The notes under the pieces were generated by a model. It searched no databases and was not told the origin of the DNA. It worked only from the letters and a program-made list of their open reading frames with translations. From assembly GCF_001509795.1 (NCBI RefSeq), contig NZ_LLZN01000113.1, forward strand, positions 124,001 to 188,000: a DNA stretch of 64,000 bases, in the 5' to 3' direction. Shown piece after piece: positions 1 to 12,418 of this stretch. This DNA comes from Streptomyces sp. NRRL WC-3605 (lineage in GTDB: Bacteria; Actinomycetota; Actinomycetes; Streptomycetales; Streptomycetaceae). Position 1 is the first letter of the stretch. Every line of letters starts with the position of its first letter. A program made the position numbers and the translations under genes.

Positions 1-1
1 C

Positions 2-1528
<1,527 letters not shown>

Positions 1529-1549
1529 CGGTCCCCCACACGGGGAACC

Positions 1550-1586
1550 GTGGCCCCGCCCGCCGTGCTCCGGCGGGTGGGGCCAC
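1550..1586 (+). terminator. Hairpin terminator after leuA
   Basis: A 16-bp GC-rich stem (1550-1565 with 1571-1586, one G-T pair) encloses a 5-base loop 22 bases after the leuA stop. There is no T-run, which is usual for Streptomyces terminators. Confidence 0.75.
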
Positions 1587-1714
1587 GCTCATTTCCGGCC
1601 AGGCGAACGTGCAGGTCACGGAGAGGTCTCTTCCGGGGTACTGACTCCACGTCCAAGATGTGGCTAACATCACGCAAGCGCGGCGATGTTGCCGTGGCGT
1701 TACGGAGGTGCGAC

Positions 1715-2413
1715 GTGCTGCCAGGACGGGGACGAGACGGCCGTGCCGCCAGGCTTGCGCGCCTCCTGGGCACCCGCACCGTGTGGACGGCCGCCGGCGA
1801 CGGCGAGTTCTTCTGCCCGGGGTGCGGAGGCGACCGCAACTACCAGCGGCTGACCGGACACCGCCGCTTCACCCTGCTCGGCGTCCCGGTGCTGCCGCGC
1901 GGCGAGACCGGCCCCGTCGTCGAGTGCGCCGCCTGCCGCCGCCACTTCGGCACCGACGCCCTGGACCACCCGACCACCACCCGCTTCTCCGCGATGCTCC
2001 GCGACGCCGTGCACACCGTCGCCCTCGCGGTGCTGTCCGCCGGCGGCACCTGCGCCCGCCCCGCCCTGGAGACCGCCGCCGCCACGGTGAGCGCGGCCGG
2101 CTTCGACGACTGCACCGAGGAACAGCTCAGCGCCCTGGTGGACGCGCTGGCCGCCGACACCGGCCGGGTCCTGTCCGAGCCCGGCGGCCCCGGGCTCGCC
2201 ATAGAGCTCCACGAGGCCCTGGACCCGCTCGCCCCGCACCTCGCGCCCGCCGGCCGCGAGTCGATCCTCCTCCAGGGCGCCCGCATCGCCCTGGCCGACG
2301 GCCCCTACACCCCCGCCGAACGCGACACCCTCGCGACGGTCGGCGCCGCCCTCACCCTGTGCGCGGACGACGTGGCGGGCCTGCTGGCGGCGGCGGCACG
2401 GACGCCCTCCTGA
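1715..2413 (+). CDS. TerB-like protein with N-terminal zinc ribbon
   Basis: About 232 residues. The N-terminus carries two Cys pairs (CPGCGG and CAACRR) about 35 residues apart, consistent with a zinc ribbon. The helical remainder, ending in ALADGPYTPAERDTLATVGA, resembles the TerB/tellurite-resistance fold, whose acidic helices are thought to bind metal. The GTG start at 1715 is chosen because GGAGG (1704-1708) is 6 bases upstream; an upstream ATG at 1550 would overlap the leuA terminator. Function unknown; tellurite resistance should not be assumed because the rest of a ter cluster is absent. Confidence 0.75.
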   Translation: MLPGRGRDGRAARLARLLGTRTVWTAAGDGEFFCPGCGGDRNYQRLTGHRRFTLLGVPVLPRGETGPVVECAACRRHFGTDALDHPTTTRFSAMLRDAVHTVALAVLSAGGTCARPALETAAATVSAAGFDDCTEEQLSALVDALAADTGRVLSEPGGPGLAIELHEALDPLAPHLAPAGRESILLQGARIALADGPYTPAERDTLATVGAALTLCADDVAGLLAAAARTPS

Positions 2414-2489
2414 GCCGGAACCGGGTGCTCCGGCGACGAGGTCAGGAATCGAGAAGCGCCGCCCCCCGCCCGCCGCTAGCGTGACGGGC

Positions 2490-2900
2490 ATGGACATCAG
2501 CATTCACGCCAGCTTCCTCCCGCACGACGATCCGGAGGCCTCCCTCGCCTTCTACCGTGACGTCCTCGGCTTCGAGGTCCGCAACGACGTCGGGCAGGGC
2601 ACGATGCGCTGGATCACCGTGGGGCCGCCCGGGCAGCCCGGCACCTCGCTGCTGCTCGCGCCGCCGGCCGCCGACCCCGGTGTCACCGACGACGAGCGCC
2701 GCGTCATCGCCGAGATGATGGCCAAGGGCACCTACGGCTGGCTGCTGCTGGCCACCGCCGACGTCGACGAGACCTTCGAGAAGGTGCAGGCCGCCGGCGC
2801 CGAGGTCGTGCAGGAGCCCACCGACCAGCCGTACGGCATCCGCGACTGCGCCTTCCGCGACCCCGCGGGCAACCTGATCCGCATCCAGGCCAGGGGCTGA
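2490..2900 (+). CDS. VOC (glyoxalase/bleomycin-resistance fold) protein
   Basis: A 136-residue single-domain vicinal-oxygen-chelate protein. It opens with the FLPHDDPEASLAFYRDVLGF pattern of the first beta-alpha-beta unit and ends with the ...FRDPAGNLIRI strand typical of the second. Family members are metal-dependent lyases/dioxygenases or drug-binding proteins; the substrate cannot be read. The ATG at 2490 is preferred: a TAGCGT -10-like box at 2477-2482 puts transcription at or next to it, suggesting a leaderless mRNA (GTG 2481 is an alternative). It lies 66 bases before a UvrA-like ABC gene and an AraC regulator on the same strand, which suggests a toxicant or drug response cassette. Confidence 0.85.
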   Translation: MDISIHASFLPHDDPEASLAFYRDVLGFEVRNDVGQGTMRWITVGPPGQPGTSLLLAPPAADPGVTDDERRVIAEMMAKGTYGWLLLATADVDETFEKVQAAGAEVVQEPTDQPYGIRDCAFRDPAGNLIRIQARG

Positions 2901-2966
2901 ACCGGCCCACCGCCCCACCGGACGCCGTCCCCTCACCGAGCCGCAGCCGCAGATGGAGACCTCACG

Positions 2967-5330
<2,364 letters not shown>

Positions 5331-5435
5331 GCGCCGATGTGCCTGACCGGATCACCGGCCATGGCCCTGCTGACGTCCCGCTCCCGCCGGCTGCGGGAGT
5401 GGACGTCCCAGGAGGCGCCCGGCCAAGATGTGAGG

Positions 5436-5927
5436 GTGACGTCCCAGCGCTCCACACCCGACGAACAGCGCCTGCGCACCCTGGTCGCGCTGCGTCGCGT
5501 CCGCGACCGGATGGACCGGGAGTACGCGCAGCCACTCGACGTCGAGGCCCTCGCCCGCGGCGTCCACATGTCGGCCGGCCACCTCAGCCGTGAGTTCCGG
5601 ACCGCCTACGGAGAATCGCCCTACGGCTATCTGATGACGCGGCGCATCGAGCGCGCGATGGCCCTGCTGCGCCGCGGCGACCTCAGCGTCACCGAGGTCT
5701 GCTTCGAGGTCGGCTGCTCGTCCCTCGGCACCTTCAGCACCCGTTTCACGGAGCTGGTCGGCATGTCGCCGAGCGCCTACCGGCGGCAGGAGACCGGCGC
5801 CGTGGCCGGCATCCCGTCCTGCGTGGCCAAGCAGGTGACGCGGCCGATGCGGAACCGGGAGGCGCCGTTCTCCCTGGCCGCCGCCGTCAACGGCACGGCA
5901 CCGGCGGGCGCCCGCGCCGCCACATGA
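5436..5927 (+). CDS. AraC-family transcriptional regulator
   Basis: About 163 residues made almost wholly of the two-helix-turn-helix AraC DNA-binding domain (RRVRDRMDREYAQPLDVEAL... through ...FSTRFTELVGMSPSAYRR) with a short C-terminal tail and no ligand domain. GTG 5436 is preferred: a CAAGAT -10-like box at 5424-5429 lies just before it, suggesting leaderless expression; an ATG at 5337 directly after the UvrA-like stop would add 33 residues of low-complexity sequence. It likely controls the upstream VOC/UvrA-like pair, an inference from position only. Confidence 0.85.
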   Translation: MTSQRSTPDEQRLRTLVALRRVRDRMDREYAQPLDVEALARGVHMSAGHLSREFRTAYGESPYGYLMTRRIERAMALLRRGDLSVTEVCFEVGCSSLGTFSTRFTELVGMSPSAYRRQETGAVAGIPSCVAKQVTRPMRNREAPFSLAAAVNGTAPAGARAAT

Positions 5928-5931
5928 CGGA

Positions 5932-5970
5932 GGGCCGGGGGCGCCCTCCCCGGCGCGGCGCCCCCGGCCC
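5932..5970. terminator. Bidirectional terminator hairpin
   Basis: A perfect 14-bp GC stem (5932-5945 with 5957-5970) with an 11-base loop lies between two convergent genes, so it can serve both strands. Confidence 0.75.
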
Positions 5971-5989
5971 ACCACCTTCGCGGTACGTC

Positions 5990-6913
5990 CTACAGGGCCT
6001 TGTCCCAGTACTTGTCGTCGTCGGAGTCGTAGACCAGCTCGCCCCCGGCGTCGTAGCCCTTGATGTGCGGAGCCCGCGTGACCTGCTCGTTCAGCACCCC
6101 GGACGCGACGAACCGGCCGTCGTGCACGGTGACCTCCGCGCTGGAGTCACCGTAGGAGACGGTCACCCGGGCCACCGACGGCTCGGCCGTGCCGATCACC
6201 GCCCAGCGGAACGGCAGCCGCCAGCGGCCGTGGTCCAGGACCGTCTGCTTGAAGAGCCGGTTGCCGTTGGGGTTCACCAGCACCGCGCCCGCGTCCGGGA
6301 TGTCCTCGCTGTCGTCGGTGAACCCGGTGATGCCCTGCGTCACCCCGTCCTCGAGCCGGCAGATCAGCGAGGACCGCTCCTCGTCGTCGGCCTGCGCGAC
6401 CACGAAGACGCCGTCGCCCCCCGTGTTGGAGTCACCGGTGCTGCGCATCGCCAGGACGATCGCGTACGTGTCCGGCGGGGCGAGACCCGGGCCGCCGGGC
6501 CGGTCGCGGGTGAACTCCGAGTCCAGGCAGTTCCCCAGTCCCTCCCTGGCCTGCCGGTAGGTGATCCCGTCGAACAGGGCCGCCGTCGCCCGGTCCGGCT
6601 CGGCGCTCGGCGTCGAGGACGCGCCAGGCGAAGCCGAAGCCGCAGCCGACGGCTTCGGGGCCGCCGCCGTGCTGCCCTGCGCGCTCCCGGCCCCCAGTCC
6701 GTACACCGCGGCCGGCACCGCCGCCAGCGTCGCCAGGGCCGCGCCCGCCACCGCCACCCGGCGCCGCCGCTCCAGCGCGCCCCGCCGCCGGATCCGCGGG
6801 TAGGGGGCCGCGGACGGCCGGATCGTGTAGGCGTCCTCGGCGAGCAGTTCCCTCAGTTCCTCCTCGAACTCCCGCTCGTCGTGCGCCGCTTGCCGCTTCT
6901 CGTCGTCGTTCAC
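5990..6913 (-). CDS. Membrane-anchored partner of ECF sigma factor
   Basis: 307 residues. An N-terminal cytoplasmic segment of about 50 residues (EFEEELRELLAEDAYTIRP) is followed by one membrane helix (VAVAGAALATLAAVPAAVYGL, residues about 53-73) and a large extracytoplasmic domain with a Ser/Ala/Pro-rich linker and two Cys (NCLDSE, LICRLE). The GTG start overlaps the stop of the sigma gene (GTGA), so the two are translationally coupled. This layout is that of an anti-sigma or sigma-modulating protein sensing an external signal, but no zinc anti-sigma motif is visible; the regulatory role is inferred. Confidence 0.7.
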   Translation of the reverse strand: MNDDEKRQAAHDEREFEEELRELLAEDAYTIRPSAAPYPRIRRRGALERRRRVAVAGAALATLAAVPAAVYGLGAGSAQGSTAAAPKPSAAASASPGASSTPSAEPDRATAALFDGITYRQAREGLGNCLDSEFTRDRPGGPGLAPPDTYAIVLAMRSTGDSNTGGDGVFVVAQADDEERSSLICRLEDGVTQGITGFTDDSEDIPDAGAVLVNPNGNRLFKQTVLDHGRWRLPFRWAVIGTAEPSVARVTVSYGDSSAEVTVHDGRFVASGVLNEQVTRAPHIKGYDAGGELVYDSDDDKYWDKAL

Positions 6914-7434
6914 CGGTTGCCTCCCTGACCGGACGGGGTCCTCCGGGCGAGCCCCGGATACGTACGCAACTTCGCCAGCCCTTTGGACGCCTGGCTCTTG
7001 ACCGTCCCCACGGAGCAGCCGAGCAGTTCGGCGACCTCCGTCTCGGACAGGTCCTCCCAGTACCGCATGACCACCACCGCCCGCTGTTTGGGCGGCAGTT
7101 GGGCCAGGGCGCCGAGCAGCGCACCCCGCTCGTCGACCCCCGCGTAGCCCTCGTCACGTCCCGCGCGTTCCGGTGGGGCGTCGGTCAGCGACTCGGAGAC
7201 GCGCCGCTTGCGGAACCGGTCGCTGTTGCAGCTGACCAGCATCCGCCGGACGTACGCCTCCGGGCTGTCGGCGCGCGACACCCGCCGCCACGAGCGGTAC
7301 GCCTTCGCCAGAGCCGTCTGTGTCAGGTCCTCCGCGTGGTGCGCGTCCCCGGTGAGGAGATACGCGGTCCGCACGAGGTGCGACCAGCGCGCTCTGACGA
7401 ATTCCTGGAACTGGGCCTCTAGTTCGGCCTGCAT
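6910..7434 (-). CDS. SigE-family ECF RNA polymerase sigma factor
   Basis: 174 residues. Region 2 (FVRARWSHLVRTAYLLTGDAH... DLTQTALAKAYRSW) and region 4 (LPPKQRAVVVMRYWEDLSE... LLGCSVGTVKSQ) are complete. It belongs to the actinobacterial 'SigE family' of extracytoplasmic-function sigma factors. The ATG at 7434 has GAGGGAGG about 7 bases upstream. Its stop overlaps the GTG of the membrane partner, so both are made from one transcript and the partner probably controls it. Confidence 0.92.
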   Translation of the reverse strand: MQAELEAQFQEFVRARWSHLVRTAYLLTGDAHHAEDLTQTALAKAYRSWRRVSRADSPEAYVRRMLVSCNSDRFRKRRVSESLTDAPPERAGRDEGYAGVDERGALLGALAQLPPKQRAVVVMRYWEDLSETEVAELLGCSVGTVKSQASKGLAKLRTYPGLARRTPSGQGGNR

Positions 7435-7515
7435 CAAGCACCCTCCCTCGCCCCACAGACCACCACCGCCCCGGAATCGGTTGCCCGGCGCGCGGCGCCC
7501 GGTTCGAATGGGACG

Positions 7516-7953
7516 GTGGAGACCGAGAAGCAATGGCACGAGGGCGACCCCGGGGTCCTGAGGCTGCCGTCCGGGCGGCTCGTGCGGGGCCGCGCCCTGC
7601 GCCGCCCCCTCGACCCGGCGGCACGGCCGCCCACCTACGGCGTCTACCTGCTGGGCCGCAGACCGCCCGAGGCCGACTGGGAGACGCACTGGATCCGCTG
7701 GCCCGACTTCCGCCTCCCCGCCGACCGGGCCGCCGCCCGCGCGGCGCTCGCGGCGGCCTGGGAGCGGGCCCCGCACGAGCGCGTCGAGATCGCCTGCGGC
7801 GGCGGACGCGGCCGTACGGGGACGGCGCTGGCGTGTCTGGCGGTACTGGACGGCGTACCGGCCGGGGAGGCCGTGGACTTCGTGCGGCGGCACTACGACC
7901 GGCACGCCGTGGAGACGCCGTGGCAGCGGCGCTACGTGCGGACCTTCAGGTGA
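7516..7953 (+). CDS. Protein-tyrosine-phosphatase-like protein
   Basis: 145 residues. The motif CGGGRGRTGTA fits the phosphatase P-loop C-x5-R-[ST]; the helix after it (LACLAVLDGVPAGEAVDFVRRHY) is typical of dual-specificity phosphatases. A conserved Asp general acid could be in RWPDFRLP. The GTG start (7516) follows a short region without a strong ribosome site. It is divergent from the sigma factor gene. Substrate unknown. Confidence 0.78.
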   Translation: METEKQWHEGDPGVLRLPSGRLVRGRALRRPLDPAARPPTYGVYLLGRRPPEADWETHWIRWPDFRLPADRAAARAALAAAWERAPHERVEIACGGGRGRTGTALACLAVLDGVPAGEAVDFVRRHYDRHAVETPWQRRYVRTFR

Positions 7954-7960
7954 GCGGTGT

Positions 7961-8857
7961 TCAGGTGAGGGCGTCCGCCACCAGCCGCGTCGCCTCGACG
8001 ATCAGCGCGTGGTCGTACGCCGCGTCCTGCTCGGGCCGGGTCGTCATGACCGCGAGGACGAGCGGGACGCCCGCCTCCGTCCAGACGATCCCGGCGTCGT
8101 TGTTCGCGCCGTAGGAGCCGCCGCCGGTCTTGTCGGCGACCGTCCACGGCGGCGGCAGGGCCGCGCGGAACCGGTTGGCGCTGGTGGTGTTGTGCAGCAG
8201 CCAGTGCGTCAGCCGGGCCCGGTCGCGGGCGCCGAGGGCGTCGCCGAGGACCAGCCGGGCGTAGTCGCGGCCGATGGCGCGCGGGCTGGTGGTGTCGGTG
8301 ACCCGCCACGGCTCCGCCGAGTTCAGCTCGGTCTCCCAGCGGTCGAGCCGGGTCACCCGGTCGCCGAGGGAGCGGGCGAAACGGGTCACCGCGGTGGGGC
8401 CGCCGATCTGGCGCAGCAGCAGGTTGCCGGCCGTGTTGTCGCTGAACCGGATCGCCGCGTCCGCGAGTTCGGCGACGGTCATGCCGGTCTCCAGATGCGC
8501 CCGGGTGACGTCGGAGTTGGCCACCAGGTCGGCCTCGGTGTAGTGGATCCGCCGGGCCAGCACCTCGCCGTCGCGGTCCAGGTCGCGCAGCACGGCCGCG
8601 ACGGCGAGCGGCTTGAACAGCGAGCACACCGGGAAGCGCTCGTCGGCGCGGTGGGCCACGGTCCGGCCGGTGGCCACGTTGTGGGCGAACACGCCCAGCC
8701 GGGCACCGTGGCCGCGCTCCAGTTCGCGCAGCCGGGCCCGGACGTCACCGCCGGCCGTGGCGTGGGCCGGCCCGGCGGCCAGGGCGGCGGCCGCGGTGCC
8801 CGCCGTGAGGAGCAGGGCGCGGCGGCGGCTCAGAGGGGAGGGTGTGGGGGAGGGAAT
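7961..8857 (-). CDS. Class A beta-lactamase, Tat-type signal, probable ATT start
   Basis: About 298 residues. All class A active-site motifs are present: S-x-x-K in CSLFKPLA, SDN in RFSDNTAGN, E-x-x-L-N in WETELNS, and K-T-G in ADKTGGGSYG. The N-terminus SRRRALLLTAGTAAAALAAG looks like a twin-arginine signal peptide, expected for Streptomyces beta-lactamases. No ATG, GTG or TTG exists in frame between the upstream stop (8893-8891) and the signal; GGAGA lies 5 bases before an ATT at 8857-8855, which is the best start. A CTG at 8833 lacks a ribosome site, and a GTG at 8692 would remove the signal. It hydrolyses beta-lactams outside the membrane. Confidence 0.85.
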   Translation of the reverse strand: MPSPTPSPLSRRRALLLTAGTAAAALAAGPAHATAGGDVRARLRELERGHGARLGVFAHNVATGRTVAHRADERFPVCSLFKPLAVAAVLRDLDRDGEVLARRIHYTEADLVANSDVTRAHLETGMTVAELADAAIRFSDNTAGNLLLRQIGGPTAVTRFARSLGDRVTRLDRWETELNSAEPWRVTDTTSPRAIGRDYARLVLGDALGARDRARLTHWLLHNTTSANRFRAALPPPWTVADKTGGGSYGANNDAGIVWTEAGVPLVLAVMTTRPEQDAAYDHALIVEATRLVADALT

Positions 8858-8979
8858 CGTGCTCTCCTTCGTTCGAGGGACGTCGACGATCTACTGATCA
8901 TCGACGCCGCTCGCCCGTCCCTTGGTTGCGATGCCCCGGACGATCGCCTGCCGCCCGGTGCCCCCGCCCCGGAACACCC

Positions 8980-9513
8980 TTAGCCCGGCCCCATCTCCAG
9001 CACCATGATGAGCCGGTCCTCGCCGGGCCCGAGGTAGCCGCGGTGCACGCGGCCGTCGGTGGAGAAGCCCAGGGTGCGGTAGAGCGTGATCGCCGCCGCG
9101 TTCGTCGGCTCCACGGTCAGCCGGACCTCGTGCACCCGCTCCCGGCGCAGCTGCCGCAGCACCTCCAGCATCAGCCGTCTGCCGAGGCCCCGGCCCCGCT
9201 GGTCGGCGCTGACGGCGAGGCTGAGGACCCAGCACACATAGCCGTCCGAGGTGGTCACGAACAGCACATAGCCGTGCAGGCACTCCCCGTCGTCGAGGAC
9301 GAGGATGCGGTCCCCGTGCACGTCGATGTGCTGCCGGAGGACGAAGTACGGGTACGGCTCCTCGGGGAAGACCTCCCGGTCCACGCGCAGGAGCTCGGGC
9401 AGATCGGCCTCGGTGACGCCCCGCATGGTCAGGTGCCGTTCGGCGCGGTTGGCGAACAACGCCTGGTCGGTGTGGTGTCCCGGGAAAGGGAAACGTTCCT
9501 CCGGTAGCGCCAT
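8980..9513 (-). CDS. GNAT N-acetyltransferase
   Basis: 177 residues. The acetyl-CoA-binding motif A is clear (LSLAVSADQRGRGLGRRLML) and is followed by NAAAITLYRTLGFSTDGR, the usual end of the GNAT fold. It resembles the RimI/ribosomal-protein-type group, but the substrate cannot be told. ATG 9513 has a purine-rich AGGGGGCGG upstream. The stop is a TAA, rare in this genome. Confidence 0.85.
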   Translation of the reverse strand: MALPEERFPFPGHHTDQALFANRAERHLTMRGVTEADLPELLRVDREVFPEEPYPYFVLRQHIDVHGDRILVLDDGECLHGYVLFVTTSDGYVCWVLSLAVSADQRGRGLGRRLMLEVLRQLRRERVHEVRLTVEPTNAAAITLYRTLGFSTDGRVHRGYLGPGEDRLIMVLEMGPG

Positions 9514-9694
9514 CAGCCGCCCCCTGTGTGATGGAATGCCGTCACTCGTGCAGGTGAGTACCCGTTGCCCGCCGTTTCTGGTGCCCACCGAGGTCCGCCC
9601 CATCTTGAGCAGCGCCGTTCCCGCTGGACAAGACCGCACTGTGCCTATGCCCCAACGCGCTCCCGGTGCGCCTCCTTTTGGTACCGTTGGTGGA

Positions 9695-10492
9695 ATGACC
9701 CAGAGATCGTCGGGGGGCGTCCAGGTGATGAATGCCGATGTGCCATGGGACGCGGCATTCGACTCGATCGCCTACCTTGATCACAATTACCGCGCCTTAC
9801 AGGCGGAGGACGCGGAGATCCTGCACATCATCCGGGACCATTTCGGCGACCATTTCCGGAAGCAGGGCGCCGGACCGGTCAGCGGGATCGACGTGGGCGC
9901 GGGGGTGAACCTGTACCCGGCCCTGGCGATGATGCCCTGGTGCGACGAGATCACCCTGTTCGAGCGCTCGGTGTCCAACGTGGACTACCTGACGAGCCAG
10001 ATCGAGGGCTACGACGAGACCTGGGACCCGTTCTGGTCCGCCCTCTGCCTCAAAGACTGCTACCGCTCCCTGGACATGGACCCGCGTGAGCGCTTCCGCA
10101 AGGTCGTCCGGGTCGAGCAGGGCGACATCTTCGACCTCTGGCGGCACGAGGGACGCTGGTCCGTGGGCACCATGTTCTTCGTCGCCGAGTCGATGACCGC
10201 CGTGCACGAGGAGTTCGCGCTCGGCGTCGAGCGATTCATGCGCGCGCTCGCCCCGGGCGCCCCCTTCGCCACGGCCTTCATGGCACATTCGAAGGGTTAC
10301 CACGCGGGAGAGCATTTCTTCCCGGCGTGTGACGTGGGAGAATCCGAGGTGCGCGCGAGCCTCGAGGCATTCGCGGGTGACTTCAAGGTCCAACGACTCG
10401 AATCCGCGGCAGCCGTACGCGACGGATATTCGGGGATGATCGTGGCCTACGGCTGGCGGGCGAATTCGGATTCAACCATTCCGGTCGGCTGA
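9695..10492 (+). CDS. SCO2525-family SAM-dependent methyltransferase
   Basis: About 265 residues. A Rossmann-type SAM site is visible in SGIDVGAGVNLYPALAM, and the N-terminal YLDHNYRALQAEDAEIL pattern and overall length are those of the NNMT/PNMT/TEMT-like small-molecule methyltransferases common in Streptomyces. It is the first gene of a five-gene block whose families are named after S. coelicolor SCO2525 to SCO2521. A TACCGT box at 9682-9687 suggests leaderless translation at ATG 9695; GTG 9725 or ATG 9728 after GGGGGG are alternatives. The substrate is unknown. Confidence 0.8.
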   Translation: MTQRSSGGVQVMNADVPWDAAFDSIAYLDHNYRALQAEDAEILHIIRDHFGDHFRKQGAGPVSGIDVGAGVNLYPALAMMPWCDEITLFERSVSNVDYLTSQIEGYDETWDPFWSALCLKDCYRSLDMDPRERFRKVVRVEQGDIFDLWRHEGRWSVGTMFFVAESMTAVHEEFALGVERFMRALAPGAPFATAFMAHSKGYHAGEHFFPACDVGESEVRASLEAFAGDFKVQRLESAAAVRDGYSGMIVAYGWRANSDSTIPVG

Positions 10493-10564
10493 TCGACGAG
10501 GCTTCACAACAGCACAGCGGTATTCCTCAAGTCATGGCAGTGCGGCCTGTGTGAGGGGCATGGG

Positions 10565-12415
10565 ATGCAGATCAAGCCACGCCAGCATCTGCTGGACATC
10601 TGGCAGGCGATTGCCCGCCACTCTTTCGACGGGGGAGAGTGGCAATGGGGCGAATGGGGCAAGGAGAGCAGCGTCGCCGACGCCGAGCGGCTGCTCTGCC
10701 TGCTCTATCCCGCCACCGAGATCCCCGCCTTCCGGCTCGACGACCCCGACACCACACAGGAGGACGTCCAGCAGGTCCTGAAGAAGGCCGGAGGACGTCT
10801 GGACATCCCGGCCAACCTCGTGACCGCCGCGGCCGATTTCATGCGGACGCACACCGGTGACGACAAGAGGCCCACGTTCGCGGGCGGCTACTACTTCGGC
10901 TCCGGGGACAAGAAGAAGGAACTCACGGAGGAACAGCGCCAATTGGGCGTGGTCGACTCCTACTCCATGTCGATCACCCTGTGTCTCGCCCTGCTCGGTT
11001 TCCTCAAGGTCTACGAGACCAGGACCCGGCGCAGCGACATCAAGGAGACCATCGCCGAACTGCGCAACGCCACCAGCAACCGCCTCACCGCCGCCATGGT
11101 GAGCCTGCTGCGCTCCTTCGTCGTCAACGTCTTCGACACCGACTCCTCCCAGGGCCGCACCCTCACCGAACTCCTCGGCCAGCAGCGGATGTCGCAGCGC
11201 CAGGTGCTGAACAAGTTCCAGACCCGCTTCCGCCCCCTGCGCGCGGCGATCAACGAGAGCGTGTTCCTCGGCATCGACGTCCAGGAAGGCCTCAAGGACG
11301 AGAACCAGCTCTTCGAGTGCGGCTTCTCCTGGACCATGGTCAAGGACGCCCCCGAGGTCGAGACCAGCGAACCCATCGGGCCGCAGCCCGAAGGGGTCGC
11401 CAACCCGGTGCCGTACCTGTACTTCACCGTGGTCGCCCTCGACGGTATCCAGGACCTGTTCTCCGACCGCACCCTCACCCTCGGCCTGCTCAACACCGAA
11501 CAGCAGAGACTGGCCGAGTCGCTGCGCCTGCGGTGGGAGCTGACCCAGCAGTACTGGTCCGGCATCGCCCGCTTCGACGCCGACCGCTGGCCCCTGGAGG
11601 ACATCCCCTGGCGCACGACGGGACAGAAGCTGGAGTCCGAGTACTTCTCCCTCTCCGTCGCCGCCATCCTCGTGCACGACCTGATGCGCCGCCGGGCCAC
11701 CGACGACGACCTGACCCGCACCGTCGGCGTCATGGAACGTCTCGCCGAGCGCGGCCGCATCACCAGCCGCATGGTCCGCGACGACCCGATCGTCCACGAC
11801 CTGCACAACGTCGGCGTCTCCCTGCCGCTGCAGGGCAGCGAGCGCCTCGGCCCGCCCATGACCTGGGCCATGACCGACTTCTCCGCACAGCTCCTCAAGC
11901 GGACCGTCCAGCTGTGCACCCTCTCACGCAACCTGGCCTCCCACGACCGGCTGCTGCGCCTCGCCGAGGACGTCTTCGACCACATGTGGCGCCGGCGCAT
12001 CCGCGACGGCGAGGGTGTCGGCCTGTGGGACAACATCCACGCGGCCTACCCGGAGGCGGAGATCCACCAGCGGCGCGTGCCGGTCTCCTGGAGCATCACC
12101 GAGCGGGTCACCGAGGTCATGGTGCAGGCCAACGTCATGTACCGGCAGCCCCCGATCCGCAGCAACGACCTGACCGAACTGGCCCGGGCGCTGCTCAGCG
12201 AGTCCGCCCACCTGCTGGGCAACGAACAGATGGAGCCCGCCCCCGCCGACGCCGGCCGGCACGGCATGCAGCTGCGCAACATCGAGGTGAAGCTGCGCCG
12301 CGCCCGCAGCCTCGTCGAGGAGCAGCCCGGCACGGCCTACGCCCTCACCCTCGACGTCCTCGGACAGCTCGACTCGCTCGCCCGCGCCCGCGAGGCCGCG
12401 GACCGGGGAGTGTGA
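10565..12415 (+). CDS. SCO2524-family protein of unknown function
   Basis: 616 residues, soluble, no signal peptide or membrane helix. It begins MQIKPRQHLLDIWQAIARHSF and is rich in charged alpha-helix; no catalytic motif is recognised. It carries repeated acidic/basic stretches and a C-terminal helical region (RNIEVKLRRARSLVEEQPG). It is the largest member of the SCO2525-2521 block and sits 72 bases after the methyltransferase and 3 bases before the P-loop gene. A scaffold or effector role for the ATPase is possible but unproven. Confidence 0.8.
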   Translation: MQIKPRQHLLDIWQAIARHSFDGGEWQWGEWGKESSVADAERLLCLLYPATEIPAFRLDDPDTTQEDVQQVLKKAGGRLDIPANLVTAAADFMRTHTGDDKRPTFAGGYYFGSGDKKKELTEEQRQLGVVDSYSMSITLCLALLGFLKVYETRTRRSDIKETIAELRNATSNRLTAAMVSLLRSFVVNVFDTDSSQGRTLTELLGQQRMSQRQVLNKFQTRFRPLRAAINESVFLGIDVQEGLKDENQLFECGFSWTMVKDAPEVETSEPIGPQPEGVANPVPYLYFTVVALDGIQDLFSDRTLTLGLLNTEQQRLAESLRLRWELTQQYWSGIARFDADRWPLEDIPWRTTGQKLESEYFSLSVAAILVHDLMRRRATDDDLTRTVGVMERLAERGRITSRMVRDDPIVHDLHNVGVSLPLQGSERLGPPMTWAMTDFSAQLLKRTVQLCTLSRNLASHDRLLRLAEDVFDHMWRRRIRDGEGVGLWDNIHAAYPEAEIHQRRVPVSWSITERVTEVMVQANVMYRQPPIRSNDLTELARALLSESAHLLGNEQMEPAPADAGRHGMQLRNIEVKLRRARSLVEEQPGTAYALTLDVLGQLDSLARAREAADRGV

Positions 12416-12418
12416 GAC

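Noticed and set aside
1715..2413. Tellurite resistance gene
   Set aside because: Only the TerB-like fold is seen; no other ter genes are near.
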